Assembly: GCA_036644375.1 (NCBI GenBank)
Contig: JAVXQD010000008.1
Location: 1 to 64,000 of the forward strand
Reading direction: 5' to 3'
Source: CALWZE01 sp036644375
Lineage (GTDB): Bacteria; Bacillota; Clostridia; Oscillospirales; Ruminococcaceae
DNA length: 64,000 bases
How positions within the stretch are numbered: position 1 is the stretch's first letter; each line of letters starts with the position of its first letter. Below the pieces are notes generated by a model. That model was not told the DNA's origin and did not search any database. It worked only from the letters and a program-made list of their open reading frames with translations. The position numbers and the translations under genes are program-made. Positions 9,226 through 17,737 of this stretch are shown here, in pieces.

Positions 9226-9699
9226 TTACAGCTGTATTCCGATGAAAACAAGAAGAACCGAAATGAGAAGAGCAAGAATCGCGTATGTCTCAACAAGAGC
9301 GGTCATTGTGATACCCCTTGCGGAAGCGCCGGGCTGCTTTGCAGTCATGTGTATGGCCGCAACTGCCGTTTTGCCCTGATAGATTGCGGAGAAGAGTCCG
9401 ACAATTCCGACAGGCATGCAGGCAAAGAAAAACTCAAGACCCTTTGCAACAGAGAGATCGGGAATTGTGCCGCCGAGCATACCGAGCTTTATCATAACCA
9501 AAACTGCGACAAGGAAGCCGTAGATGCCCTGTGTTCCGGGAAGCGCCTGAATAACGAGCAGCTTTCCGAACAAGTCGGGGTTTTCGGACACAACTCCGGC
9601 CGCAGCCTGTCCGCCGATACGAACACCGTAAGCCGAACCGATACCCGAAAGAATAGCGGCAAGAGCCGCGCCGCAAATTGCAATTACCAAACCTGTCAT
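9226..9699 (-). CDS. ntpK: V-type ATPase rotor subunit K (c subunit), Na+ ligand set conserved
   Basis: Membrane rotor proteolipid of 157 residues with four helices, that is two fused hairpins. Only the second hairpin has an ion-binding carboxylate, as in V-type rings. The five Na+ ligands of Enterococcus hirae NtpK (L61, T64, Q65, Q110, E139) match L53, T56 and Q57 in ALPGTQG, Q108 in YQGK and E137 in VETYA. The match predicts Na+ rather than H+ coupling, which agrees with the sodium-pump genes at the start of the window. It is separated from subunits I and E by about 45 bases each, with ribosome binding sites in the gaps. Confidence 0.95.
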   Translation of the reverse strand: MTGLVIAICGAALAAILSGIGSAYGVRIGGQAAAGVVSENPDLFGKLLVIQALPGTQGIYGFLVAVLVMIKLGMLGGTIPDLSVAKGLEFFFACMPVGIVGLFSAIYQGKTAVAAIHMTAKQPGASARGITMTALVETYAILALLISVLLVFIGIQL

Positions 9700-9744
9700 T
9701 TTTTGTTTCCTCCGAAAAAATTATTATTTTGATTTTTAAAAGGT

Positions 9745-11634
9745 TTATTTTTTATCCGTTTTAACAACGGTATACCGAGAGTTTACCGAAAGCGGCTCGA
9801 ACTGATATCCTCCGCCATCGTAGAATTTGCTGAAAAATTCAATATATTGAAGTCGGCTTGCATGTACATATGCCGACAGCATACCCATTGCCAGATTGAA
9901 AACATGTCCCACAATATAGATTGCAATCGAAGGAATCATAGTCAAAATCGAAACTGCAATGCCGCTGCCGGTGTTGTGCACCATTCCCGCAAGCATGTTC
10001 ATGACCATTCCGACGACGCTTGAGCTGAGCATCAGCGCGAGGATTCGCGAATACGAGAGTATGTCGCTCATATATCCAGTGATGTTGTAAAGACCGGCAA
10101 TTCCGCCGAATATACGCACAAGCGGATTTTTCGATTCGCTTTTTGCAAAGCACAGCATCAGCACAACCGCGACAACACACAGCGCATAGGCGACAAGCTT
10201 GAGCGGGGGAATAAACAGACAGCCGATTCCGGTGATTAGCAAAATCCAGCTGACGTGATTTCCGAGAGCATCCTGCCATTCGCCATGCCTGAATTTGTTG
10301 ATGGCACATATCGTCATTCCGCAGAACATGTGCAGAGCTCCGATTATAAAGCAGAGAACCATCATCTCCATCGGATTGTAAAGAGGGGCGAACAGCACAG
10401 GCGGGAACCACTCCGCACCGAAATAGCTGCCGAACATAACGCCCCAGAAAGCGGTGGGAACACTTGCATACATCAATACGGTTACAAGCTTTTTAAATTC
10501 GCCCTTTGGTTTTTTCAGCTTAAGGAAAAGCCAAAACAGAACCAGCATGACAAGACCGTAACCGGCGTCCGCCATCATCATTCCGAAGATAATCCAGTAC
10601 CATGGGGCCATGGCCGGGTTTGGGTCAATGCCCTCAAGCGGGCTTGGTCGGCTGAACATATCCGTAAGGGTTTCAAACGGGGTAACAAATTTGTTGTTGC
10701 GCGTGGCAGTGGGAGCTTTTTCGCCCTCTGCGGCATCTTCGACAATCAGCTCATACACGCCGCTCGCACTTTTGATCACCTCATCGAGCTCGTCCGCGCG
10801 GTCGGCGGCGACCCACCCGACAATGTAAAAGGTGCTGTCTGTCAAGCTGAACGGGGTGCGCTGTCTGGTTAAATCAGCATTCAGCTTATCATACAGAAGC
10901 TCAAGAGATTGAATCTCTGCCGCGGTCTCAGCTGCCGTCTTTCTCAGCTCAAGCATTCTGCGGCTTGCCGATGCGATAACCTCAAGCAGTCTGTCGTGTT
11001 CCTGCTTTGCCGTTGCGTCGGCGACAGGCGGTGCGGACTCGATAAATCCGAGCGGCTTTGCCTCGTCCATTACCCTGTCATTTGCGCTCTTGTGACAGAC
11101 TATAAGGCAGGCGAGAGAACCGGCGGCTTGCCCAAGCAGCTCGACGACTGCTCCGAATTGCTCAAGCTCCTTGATCTTTTGCGCATTGGACATCGGAATA
11201 TAGCCGGTGTGAACATCAGAGGTTCGCGTATCACCGAGCTCATTCAGCTTAATCTCAAGCGGAAGCCAGGGCTCATATTGCTCCAGTGCTGATTTTGCCG
11301 ACGAAACTTCATTATCAACGGCAGCCATATCGGACTCTATTTGCGCCGAACGATCGGCAAGCTGCTGTTCCTGATTTTTTTTCTTGATGAACTCATCATA
11401 TTCAACAGTGGGCGCATCGTCAAAAAAGCCCGCTTTTGCGCGATATTTCTGCATAAAACCCAGCGCGTCCTTCGAGTCCTGAACGGACGCCGCAGTTTGC
11501 TCAAGCCGGTCATCCCGCACGCTGCCGTCATTTTCCGTGACCATCATAATCGCCGAGCGCTGAAGCTCAAGCAGCAGAGCTTCTCTGTCTTTGCGCAATG
11601 CGAATACTGTCGCTTTTTTCATGGGCACAATCAT
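9745..11634 (-). CDS. ntpI: V-type ATP synthase subunit I (a subunit, ion channel/stator)
   Basis: Membrane stator subunit that forms the ion half-channels against the K ring. The N-terminal half (about 1-340) is soluble with coiled coils. The C-terminal half has about seven or eight membrane helices beginning near PAMAPWYWIIFGMMMADAGYG, with the conserved SYSRILALMLSSSVVG segment carrying the essential arginine. Its 629 residues are typical. The ATG overlaps the stop of the preceding small stalk gene (ATGA), so the two are probably translationally coupled. Confidence 0.95.
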   Translation of the reverse strand: MIVPMKKATVFALRKDREALLLELQRSAIMMVTENDGSVRDDRLEQTAASVQDSKDALGFMQKYRAKAGFFDDAPTVEYDEFIKKKNQEQQLADRSAQIESDMAAVDNEVSSAKSALEQYEPWLPLEIKLNELGDTRTSDVHTGYIPMSNAQKIKELEQFGAVVELLGQAAGSLACLIVCHKSANDRVMDEAKPLGFIESAPPVADATAKQEHDRLLEVIASASRRMLELRKTAAETAAEIQSLELLYDKLNADLTRQRTPFSLTDSTFYIVGWVAADRADELDEVIKSASGVYELIVEDAAEGEKAPTATRNNKFVTPFETLTDMFSRPSPLEGIDPNPAMAPWYWIIFGMMMADAGYGLVMLVLFWLFLKLKKPKGEFKKLVTVLMYASVPTAFWGVMFGSYFGAEWFPPVLFAPLYNPMEMMVLCFIIGALHMFCGMTICAINKFRHGEWQDALGNHVSWILLITGIGCLFIPPLKLVAYALCVVAVVLMLCFAKSESKNPLVRIFGGIAGLYNITGYMSDILSYSRILALMLSSSVVGMVMNMLAGMVHNTGSGIAVSILTMIPSIAIYIVGHVFNLAMGMLSAYVHASRLQYIEFFSKFYDGGGYQFEPLSVNSRYTVVKTDKK

Positions 11635-11939
11635 AGCTTCTGCACCCCTTCTGTGATAAAGCGAACAGCGCCGTCAATAAATGCGGCGGCATCTCCGACC
11701 AGCTTCCGATCCCTTTGTGCCGACTCGGCAATAAGCTCATCGGCTTTTTTGTCGGCAAGCGACGATGCGGATTCAAGTGCGTGCTCGGCGTTGTCTTTTG
11801 CTTTGGAGATGAGCGTTTGCGCCGCATCCTTTGCGTCGCGTTCACCTGTGCGCACAATTTCGCGCGCGTCGGCCACGGCTTTTGCACGGACGGACGCCGC
11901 GTCTTTTTCACAATCCTTGATTTGTTCGAGAATATTCAT
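11631..11939 (-). CDS. V-type ATPase peripheral stalk subunit (G/H type)
   Basis: First gene of the ATPase operon: 102 residues, almost entirely a heptad-rich alanine/lysine/glutamate helix (about 1-85). This is what is expected of the G/H subunit that forms the stator with subunit E (ntpF in the Enterococcus gene order F-I-K-E-C-G-A-B-D). Sequence signatures are weak in this family, so the call rests on position, size and coiled-coil character. A GGTGGTG ribosome binding site precedes the ATG. Confidence 0.8.
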   Translation of the reverse strand: MNILEQIKDCEKDAASVRAKAVADAREIVRTGERDAKDAAQTLISKAKDNAEHALESASSLADKKADELIAESAQRDRKLVGDAAAFIDGAVRFITEGVQKL

Positions 11940-12264
11940 TTGGTTTCACCACCCGAAGATTTCCGATATTTTATTCTTTGCTTTCTCAAATGTACAGCAG
12001 CGGAAACAGCAAACAATTTACTTAGTATAATAGCATAATATGAACAGATTGTATATAAAACAGTGCAATTCACTTAAAATTATTTGTTTATACCGGGATG
12101 ATTATGTAATAAAATAAAATCGGCACTTACAAACGAAAGAAAGTGTATACGATATTCTGCCCGGAACTGCGCCGACTTAATTTAACAGTGCAATTCCGAT
12201 AATGCCGAAAAAATTATTCCATTTGAGGCATTTGTCAAATCGTTCACCCAAACAGAGAGGAAAA
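11940..12264. other. Divergent intergenic region with a 13-bp direct repeat
   Basis: AT-rich space between the ATPase operon (leftward) and the pncB side (rightward). Promoters for the ATPase operon must lie here, but no pair of boxes stands out with correct spacing. The sequence AACAGTGCAATTC occurs at 12059-12071 and again at 12184-12196 in the same orientation, 125 bases apart. It could be a regulator site, but this is untested. Confidence 0.35.
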
Positions 12265-12324
12265 ATGCAGACAGAGCAGTTTAAATACCGATGCAAATAT
12301 TGCAAAAATGCGCGTGTTGTGTGA
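12265..12324 (+). CDS. Possible 19-residue leader peptide before pncB
   Basis: A 20-codon frame from ATG at 12265 to TGA at 12324 has an AGAGAGG ribosome binding site five or six bases upstream. The predicted product MQTEQFKYRCKYCKNARVV contains a CxxC pair. It ends 34 bases before the pncB start. A TATAAT box (12336-12341) lies between the two, so they may not share a transcript. No homology is recognised, and a chance frame is quite possible. Confidence 0.25.
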   Translation: MQTEQFKYRCKYCKNARVV

Positions 12325-12358
12325 TAATTGAAAAATATAATATTGTGAGGTAAGCATT

Positions 12359-13801
12359 ATGAAAAAAGAGAATATGGCTCTTTTGTGTGATTATTATGAA
12401 TACACAATGGCAAACGGCTATCATCTTTCGGGCATAGGTGACAAGCAGGTTTATTTTGATTTGTTTTTTCGCTCGGTGCCGGATATGGGCGGCTTTGCGA
12501 TTGCCGCAGGACTGTGGAGTATAATCGAGTACATCAAGGACTTGCACTTTGAGCCGGATGATATTGAATATCTTGCCGGAAAGGGAGTGTTTTCCAAGGA
12601 GTGGCTCGATTCGCTGAAAAACTTCAAATTCGAGGGGGACATATATGCCGTGCCGGAGGGCACGCCGGTTTTCCCGAATGAACCGATTATAACTGTCAGA
12701 GCAAAGGCGGAGCAGGCTCAGATTATCGAGACCTTTCTTCTCATCTGTGTAAATCACCAGTCTCTTATTGCTACGAAGGCGAACCGAATTATCCGCGCTG
12801 CGGAGGGACGGGCGGTCATGGAGTTCGGTGCGCGCAGAGCACAGGGCTCGGCTGCTGCGTTTTTGGGCGCACGCTCGGCGTACATTGCCGGAGCGGCAGG
12901 CACATCAAATGCGCTTTCGGACAAGGTTTTCGGAATACCCGCACTCGGAACCATGGCTCATTCATGGATTCAGATTTTTGATGATGAATATACCGCGTTC
13001 AAAACCTACGCTCAGCTGTACCCTCATGGCTGCTCGCTTTTGGTGGATACATACAATGTGCTGAAAAGCGGCGTACCGAATGCCATACGTGTATTCAAAG
13101 AGATACTGCTGCCGCAGGGAATAACCGATTGCAGCATACGGATAGATTCGGGAGATATCACCTACCTATCCTGCAAGGCGCGGAAAATGCTTGACAACGC
13201 AGGCCTGACACATTGCAAAATAGTCGCGAGCAACTCTCTTGACGAAAACATCATTCGGGACATTATCAGCCAGGGCGGCGCAGTCGACAGCTTTGGGGTC
13301 GGAGAACGACTCATAACCGCAAAAAGCGATCCCGTATTTGGCGGAGTATACAAGCTTGTGGCAGTTGAGGATAAAAACGGAACTGTAATTCCGAAAATCA
13401 AGGTCAGTGAAAACGTATCCAAAATAACCACCCCGCACTTCAAACGCCTGTACCGGCTGTATGAAAACGCAACAGGGAAGGCGATTGCGGACTACATATG
13501 TGTTCATGATGAAAGTCTGGACGGAGTTTCGGAACTTGAGCTGTTTGACCCTCAGTATTCATGGAAAAAGAAAACGGTGACAGACTTTACGGCGCGCGAA
13601 CTGCTGAAACCCATATTCAAAAATGGCATACAGGTGTACGAATCTCCGCATGTCGAGGAAATCCGCAGCTATTGTGCCAAGGAGATTGATAATTTATGGG
13701 ATGAGGTCAAGAGGTTTGAAAACCCGCACAATTATTATGTTGACCTCTCGACCAAGCTGTGGTGCATCAAACAGGATTTGCTTGCTAAAAACGGCAGGTA
13801 A
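12359..13801 (+). CDS. pncB: Nicotinate phosphoribosyltransferase
   Basis: Makes nicotinate mononucleotide from nicotinate and PRPP, with ATP, in the Preiss-Handler NAD salvage route. The 480 residues begin LLCDYYEYTMANGYH, the usual PncB opening. They contain GTMAHSWIQ, whose histidine is the phosphorylated residue in the family, and the nucleotide-site segments DTYNVLKSGVPNA and IRIDSGDITYLS. The long form (over 450 residues) is the one common in Gram-positive bacteria. GTGAGGT provides the ribosome binding site. A HAD phosphatase gene follows after 11 bases and is probably co-transcribed. Confidence 0.93.
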   Translation: MKKENMALLCDYYEYTMANGYHLSGIGDKQVYFDLFFRSVPDMGGFAIAAGLWSIIEYIKDLHFEPDDIEYLAGKGVFSKEWLDSLKNFKFEGDIYAVPEGTPVFPNEPIITVRAKAEQAQIIETFLLICVNHQSLIATKANRIIRAAEGRAVMEFGARRAQGSAAAFLGARSAYIAGAAGTSNALSDKVFGIPALGTMAHSWIQIFDDEYTAFKTYAQLYPHGCSLLVDTYNVLKSGVPNAIRVFKEILLPQGITDCSIRIDSGDITYLSCKARKMLDNAGLTHCKIVASNSLDENIIRDIISQGGAVDSFGVGERLITAKSDPVFGGVYKLVAVEDKNGTVIPKIKVSENVSKITTPHFKRLYRLYENATGKAIADYICVHDESLDGVSELELFDPQYSWKKKTVTDFTARELLKPIFKNGIQVYESPHVEEIRSYCAKEIDNLWDEVKRFENPHNYYVDLSTKLWCIKQDLLAKNGR

Positions 13802-13812
13802 CAGGAGAACTG

Positions 13813-14478
13813 ATGAATAAATACGATTTGGTTTTGTTCGATTTTGACGGGACGCTGTACAACACCTTTTTGGGAATTGCGCGCTCGTGTCAAAATGCCC
13901 TTCTAAAGGTTTTAAACGATTACCACGAAAATTTACACGACTTCGAATGCTGTATCGGCCCGCCTCTTCGCTCATGCTTCACCGATATTTTCGGGCTTTG
14001 CGATGAAGATGCCGACCGCGCTGTCAAGGTTTTTCGAGAGAGATACAACACGAAGGGGGTTCTCGAATGCGAGCCGTATGTCGGAACAAAAGACATGCTT
14101 GAGCGAATAAAGGCTGCAGGGATGAAGACGGCAATTTCCTCAAGCAAGCCCGAAGCCATGATTCATAAAATTCTCGGAGGCGACGGATTGACCGACGAAT
14201 TCGATTATATTGTCGGAATGAAAAGCGAGAGCGATCACTCAACCAAAACCGATGCTATCCTTGAAGTGATTTCGCATTACGATATGGACAAAAGCCGTAT
14301 TGTGCTGGTTGGTGACCGAGTTTATGACGCCGAGGGTGCAGCCAATGTCGGAATTGACTTTATCGCAGCGATGTACGGATTCGGTTCCGATGAGGAGTTT
14401 ATTCCCTATCCCTGCGTATACAAAGCGCAAACGACTAAAGAGGTCTCTGATTTTATTGAGGGAAAAGAGACTGCTTGA
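13813..14478 (+). CDS. HAD-family hydrolase, phosphoglycolate-phosphatase-like
   Basis: Cytoplasmic phosphatase of the haloacid dehalogenase superfamily with a helical cap (type I). The 221 residues contain motif I FDFDGTLYN (nucleophile D10, acid/base D12), motif II SSSKP near 115, and motif IV LVGDRVYDAEGA. Substrate cannot be told from sequence; phosphoglycolate, pyrophosphate or a nucleotide are usual for relatives. Its close coupling to pncB (11 bases, own AGGAG site) hints at a phosphorylated by-product or nucleotide in NAD salvage, an inference from context only. Confidence 0.85.
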   Translation: MNKYDLVLFDFDGTLYNTFLGIARSCQNALLKVLNDYHENLHDFECCIGPPLRSCFTDIFGLCDEDADRAVKVFRERYNTKGVLECEPYVGTKDMLERIKAAGMKTAISSSKPEAMIHKILGGDGLTDEFDYIVGMKSESDHSTKTDAILEVISHYDMDKSRIVLVGDRVYDAEGAANVGIDFIAAMYGFGSDEEFIPYPCVYKAQTTKEVSDFIEGKETA

Positions 14479-14593
14479 TTGACTTCGCATTAATTTTGCC
14501 ATATATATAATGTTTGTAAATCCAAGGATTTTCAATTGACCGACAGATGTTGCGAAATAACGTCCGATCAAGTGCGATGAGGTAAAAATTGGC

Positions 14594-14624
14594 AAAGGCC
14601 GCGAATGTATCAAACGCGGCTTTT
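14594..14624 (+). terminator. Possible terminator after the HAD gene
   Basis: An inverted repeat pairs 14594-14603 with 14615-14624 (six GC-rich pairs, one G-U wobble and three A-T pairs) and ends in four T residues. It lies about 115 bases after the HAD stop codon. Confidence 0.4.
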
Positions 14625-14777
14625 GGCATACACTATTATCACGGAAGATTTATTGATTCAGTTTGACGGAAACGCAACACACGGCACAATTTGTATTGTA
14701 TAAGATTTACGGCTAAGCCCACTCTATGGGCACCGCAAGCTTTACACAAGACAACAGCCCGAGGTTGATGTTTTTTG

Positions 14778-14810
14778 AAAAGCGGAAGAATGAGTCTTCC
14801 GCTTTTTTTC
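14778..14810 (+). terminator. Strong intrinsic terminator in the convergent gap
   Basis: A perfect 12-bp stem (14778-14789 with 14795-14806) with a 5-base loop runs into seven T residues. It is the stronger of two hairpins between the HAD gene and the convergent M14 peptidase gene. No gene was recognised in the 150 bases before it, so a short transcript ending here cannot be excluded. Confidence 0.75.
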
Positions 14811-14881
14811 GTTTGGATTATGTTAAAGGTCTGCTGCTTATGAAACGCATCGAGCTAATTTTAAACAATGCGGCAGCATAT

Positions 14882-15784
14882 TTACACAATTGTCGCCACA
14901 TACATTGCGCGCTTGACTTTCTCCCACACCCCGTCAAAGCAGTCGTAGGGCAACGGGTTTTTCCCGAGACCCAGCTCGATTGTAAATGCGGGTCTATTGT
15001 ATTTTTTTATAAACCAGTCCTTTAGCCCCGCGTGCGAGGCAAGAAAATCGGGAGAGGTTAACGTGTATCCACACAGTGCGGAAATCAGCGTGGCTATGTA
15101 TTCGCCTCCAAACGGGTCATTATTTCCATATTTCCAGTATATTTCCTCACCCTGTGAATGCAGCGCATAAACCGTTCGCGGTTGAATTTCACGGCACAGT
15201 CGGCGAATTGCGCGTGTTTCGGGCTCGGAAAATGGAACAAGTCCGCCATAACGCGTCGGAGCAGGCCTCGTTATGCCGACGGAGTCAACTTGTTTTTTTG
15301 CCTTATAAAATCCGGCATTGAAATTTCTGTTCAGGTCAACGCCGTTTGCGTTCGCCTGCCAAAATCTGAAATCAGATGGCTCAAAGTGCGAAAGATATCC
15401 GCTTCTTCCTGACGCTGACGCAATTCCCTTTTTAAAAATCTCATATCCGTCAGGATTTAAAAGCGGGACAATAACCACTCCGTTTTTGCGCAGAGCCTCG
15501 CTGTAGTCGATGCCATAGACAGCCTGCCCTGATTTTACGGTGCTTATTATTTCGTGTGCAAGCTTTAAACAAACAAAAACCGATACCCATTCGAGAGAAT
15601 GGGTTCCGCCCACAAAAAGCGACGGTTTGTCCATTTCTCCTATTTGAATGCAATGAAGGTCACGCCCGCAGACCGACCTTCCGAACTTGCGAACATGTAC
15701 AAAATCTCTATCATCAAGCGAATATACAAACTCACTTACGGCTATTTCGTCGGAAGATTCGATATCAAAAAAAACATCTTTCAA
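14882..15784 (-). CDS. M14-family zinc carboxypeptidase, cytoplasmic
   Basis: Metallocarboxypeptidase, possibly acting on murein peptides (gamma-D-Glu-diaminopimelate type). The 300 residues carry all zinc and catalytic positions: H62 and E65 in THSLEW, the substrate-binding LNRNF at 151-155, H209 in ALHSQG, and catalytic E270 in FTIELG. There is no signal peptide, so it should act inside the cell on recycled or imported peptides. The start is TTG at 15784, supported by a GGAGGTG ribosome binding site six or seven bases upstream; no ATG fits the conserved N-terminus. Monocistronic as far as can be seen. Confidence 0.85.
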   Translation of the reverse strand: MKDVFFDIESSDEIAVSEFVYSLDDRDFVHVRKFGRSVCGRDLHCIQIGEMDKPSLFVGGTHSLEWVSVFVCLKLAHEIISTVKSGQAVYGIDYSEALRKNGVVIVPLLNPDGYEIFKKGIASASGRSGYLSHFEPSDFRFWQANANGVDLNRNFNAGFYKAKKQVDSVGITRPAPTRYGGLVPFSEPETRAIRRLCREIQPRTVYALHSQGEEIYWKYGNNDPFGGEYIATLISALCGYTLTSPDFLASHAGLKDWFIKKYNRPAFTIELGLGKNPLPYDCFDGVWEKVKRAMYVATIV

Positions 15785-16005
15785 AAAAGCACCTCCGCAA
15801 ACTTAATGCACAAAACAAGCAATATATGATATAATACACGTGTTTATAATGCTGCTTACTCCAAAGCGTAAATGCCGGTGCTTTAGAAACAGGCAGCCTT
15901 TTCAGACAAATGAATTAATCGGTTAAGTCAGCTTAGCTGTTGTGAACATCCAATGGAATATTATATGTGCAGTATTAATTTTACATACTGAAAAAGAGGA
16001 AAAAA

Positions 16006-16542
16006 ATGGAGCTGTTTGAAAAAACCATTTCCAGCGAAGACATATACGATGGCAGAATTATTAAAATAACCTGCGACACAATCGAGCTTCCGGACGGACG
16101 CCGCGCACTGCGTGAGGTCGTCGGTCATCCCGGAGGTGCATGTGTTGTGCCGATTGATGAAAAAAACAATATCCTTATGGTTGAGCAGTTTCGTTATCCG
16201 ATGAAGGAGATTGTGCTTGAAATGCCTGCGGGCAAGCTTGAATGGGGAGAAAATCCGGACAGCGCAGTTGAGCGCGAGCTCCGTGAGGAAACCGGCTTCA
16301 CCGCCGATAATATCGAATATCTCGGTGTCAACTATCCCACACCCGGTTATTGCGCCGAAAAGCTCTATCTTTATATGGCAACCGGCCTGCATAAGGGAGA
16401 ACAGGAACTGGATGCCGATGAATACCTCAATGTGAAATCTGTCCCATTTTCGGTTGCCGTTGACATGGTGATGAACAACTCGATAAAGGACAGCAAAACC
16501 GTTGCGGCAATATTGCTTGCGGCGCGCAGGCTTGGATTATAG
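16006..16542 (+). CDS. nudF: NUDIX hydrolase, ADP-ribose pyrophosphatase type
   Basis: Hydrolyses ADP-ribose or similar nucleoside diphosphates to AMP plus a sugar phosphate. The 178 residues contain an exact NUDIX box at 76-98 (G76, R90-E91, E94-E95, G97). The N-terminal strand region and the loop NYPTPGYCAEKLYLY after the box are characteristic of ADP-ribose pyrophosphatases. AGAGG precedes the ATG. The glycerophosphodiesterase gene follows 43 bases later, so the two may form an operon. Confidence 0.9.
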   Translation: MELFEKTISSEDIYDGRIIKITCDTIELPDGRRALREVVGHPGGACVVPIDEKNNILMVEQFRYPMKEIVLEMPAGKLEWGENPDSAVERELREETGFTADNIEYLGVNYPTPGYCAEKLYLYMATGLHKGEQELDADEYLNVKSVPFSVAVDMVMNNSIKDSKTVAAILLAARRLGL

Positions 16543-16585
16543 AGTATTATAAATACAACTTACAGTATCGAGGATTATTTTTAAA

Positions 16586-17434
16586 ATGGATGTCATTATA
16601 ATTATCTTTATCGTGTCGGCAGCAGCTGCCGCATTCTATCTCTATCTTGTGTTTCCTACTCGTGTGTCCAAAGAGCAGCGCGAAATTTTCGCAAACCGAT
16701 GCTATGCCCACAGAGCGCTGTATGACAACAAAACGGACAGACCCGAAAACTCGCTGCCGGCGTTTGAAGCTGCAATGCGGGCAGGATATGGCTGTGAGCT
16801 TGACGTGCAGTTTACAAAGGACAAAAAACTCATAGTTTTTCATGACAACGATTTTTTGCGTTCAAGCGGTGTCGATAAAAAAGTATGGGAGCTTACATAT
16901 GATGAAATCAAGCAAATTAAGCTATTTGAAAGCAGCGAGTCCGTGCCCTTGTTTTCCGAGGTTCTTTCAACGATAAACGGGCGTGAGCCGCTTATCGTTG
17001 AAATAAAGGCCGAGCAGCTTACAAACGAATGGTACAGTGAGCTGTGTGATGCTACACTGCAAATGCTGCGCGGCTATAGAGGGGACTTTTGTGTCGAGAG
17101 CTTTCACCCCGTTGTTGTGCGCTGGTTTAAGAAAAATGCGCCCGACGTTGTGCGCGGTCAGCTGGTAAACGCCCGCCGAAGCAGCCCGAACATAGATCCG
17201 ATTATTGTATTTCCCGTTGAACAGCTTATAACCGGATTTTTGACACGTCCGCATTATATCGCCTACAAAGAGCAGGACAGAAACCTTGCTCTGAGAATTG
17301 TGCAAAAGCTTGGCGCTATGAGTGTTATGTGGACTGTCCGCACACAGGAGCGTCAAAATGAGCTGTGCAAGGCTGAGGATGCAATAATTTTCGAGAGCTA
17401 TACTCCTGCGCCATTCTTCAACAAGCACGGCTAA
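16586..17434 (+). CDS. Membrane-anchored glycerophosphodiester phosphodiesterase
   Basis: Hydrolyses glycerophosphodiesters to glycerol-3-phosphate and an alcohol. An N-terminal hydrophobic segment (3-23) acts as an uncleaved anchor. The GDPD domain follows with the catalytic and metal residues H42-R43 (YAHRA), E54-N55 (RPENSLPAFE), E71 and D73 (GCELDVQ) and H86-D87 (VFHDN). The 282-residue size is usual. The C-terminal signature VMWTVRTQE matches the family. Substrates could be phospholipid head groups or teichoic-acid fragments. Confidence 0.9.
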   Translation: MDVIIIIFIVSAAAAAFYLYLVFPTRVSKEQREIFANRCYAHRALYDNKTDRPENSLPAFEAAMRAGYGCELDVQFTKDKKLIVFHDNDFLRSSGVDKKVWELTYDEIKQIKLFESSESVPLFSEVLSTINGREPLIVEIKAEQLTNEWYSELCDATLQMLRGYRGDFCVESFHPVVVRWFKKNAPDVVRGQLVNARRSSPNIDPIIVFPVEQLITGFLTRPHYIAYKEQDRNLALRIVQKLGAMSVMWTVRTQERQNELCKAEDAIIFESYTPAPFFNKHG

Positions 17435-17737
17435 GCTGCGCTGCGGCTCCCGAATCTGTCAGCCTTTCAGCCGATGTGAGCCGGTTTGTTTTGCGGAAAA
17501 TCCGCAGTTTAACGCATTTTCTTAAAGTTTATGAAGAATCAGAGATTGATTTATCGTTATGTTATAATAGCGGTGAAAGGAAACTGAATCCTTGTCTTAC
17601 AACAGCTTTTATGGCTATGGCAATGCAAAAGGCGATTGATGGTATTTTTTTATGAATATGCGGTGCTAATCGGCTATGCGGAATGCTTATTGGCGTGTAT
17701 AATAGTTCTGTAAGAAAATCTCAAAGGGGGATTGTGA
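17435..17737. other. Intergenic region with two TATAAT boxes and no clear gene
   Basis: 303 bases between the glycerophosphodiesterase and the E2-like gene. TATAAT occurs at 17563-17568 and at 17698-17703. The second is correctly placed about 35 bases before the E2-like start but has only a weak -35 region. A 15-codon TTG frame at 17592 was considered and not accepted. Confidence 0.35.

Noticed and set aside
14641..14810. Small RNA gene before the terminator at 14778
   Set aside because: No promoter with proper spacing and no known RNA structure was found, so it is left as an unexplained gap.
17592..17639. 15-codon TTG frame (MSYNSFYGYGNAKGD) with AAAGGA upstream
   Set aside because: Very short, non-ATG start and distant ribosome binding site; composition could be chance. 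Only conservation would revive it.
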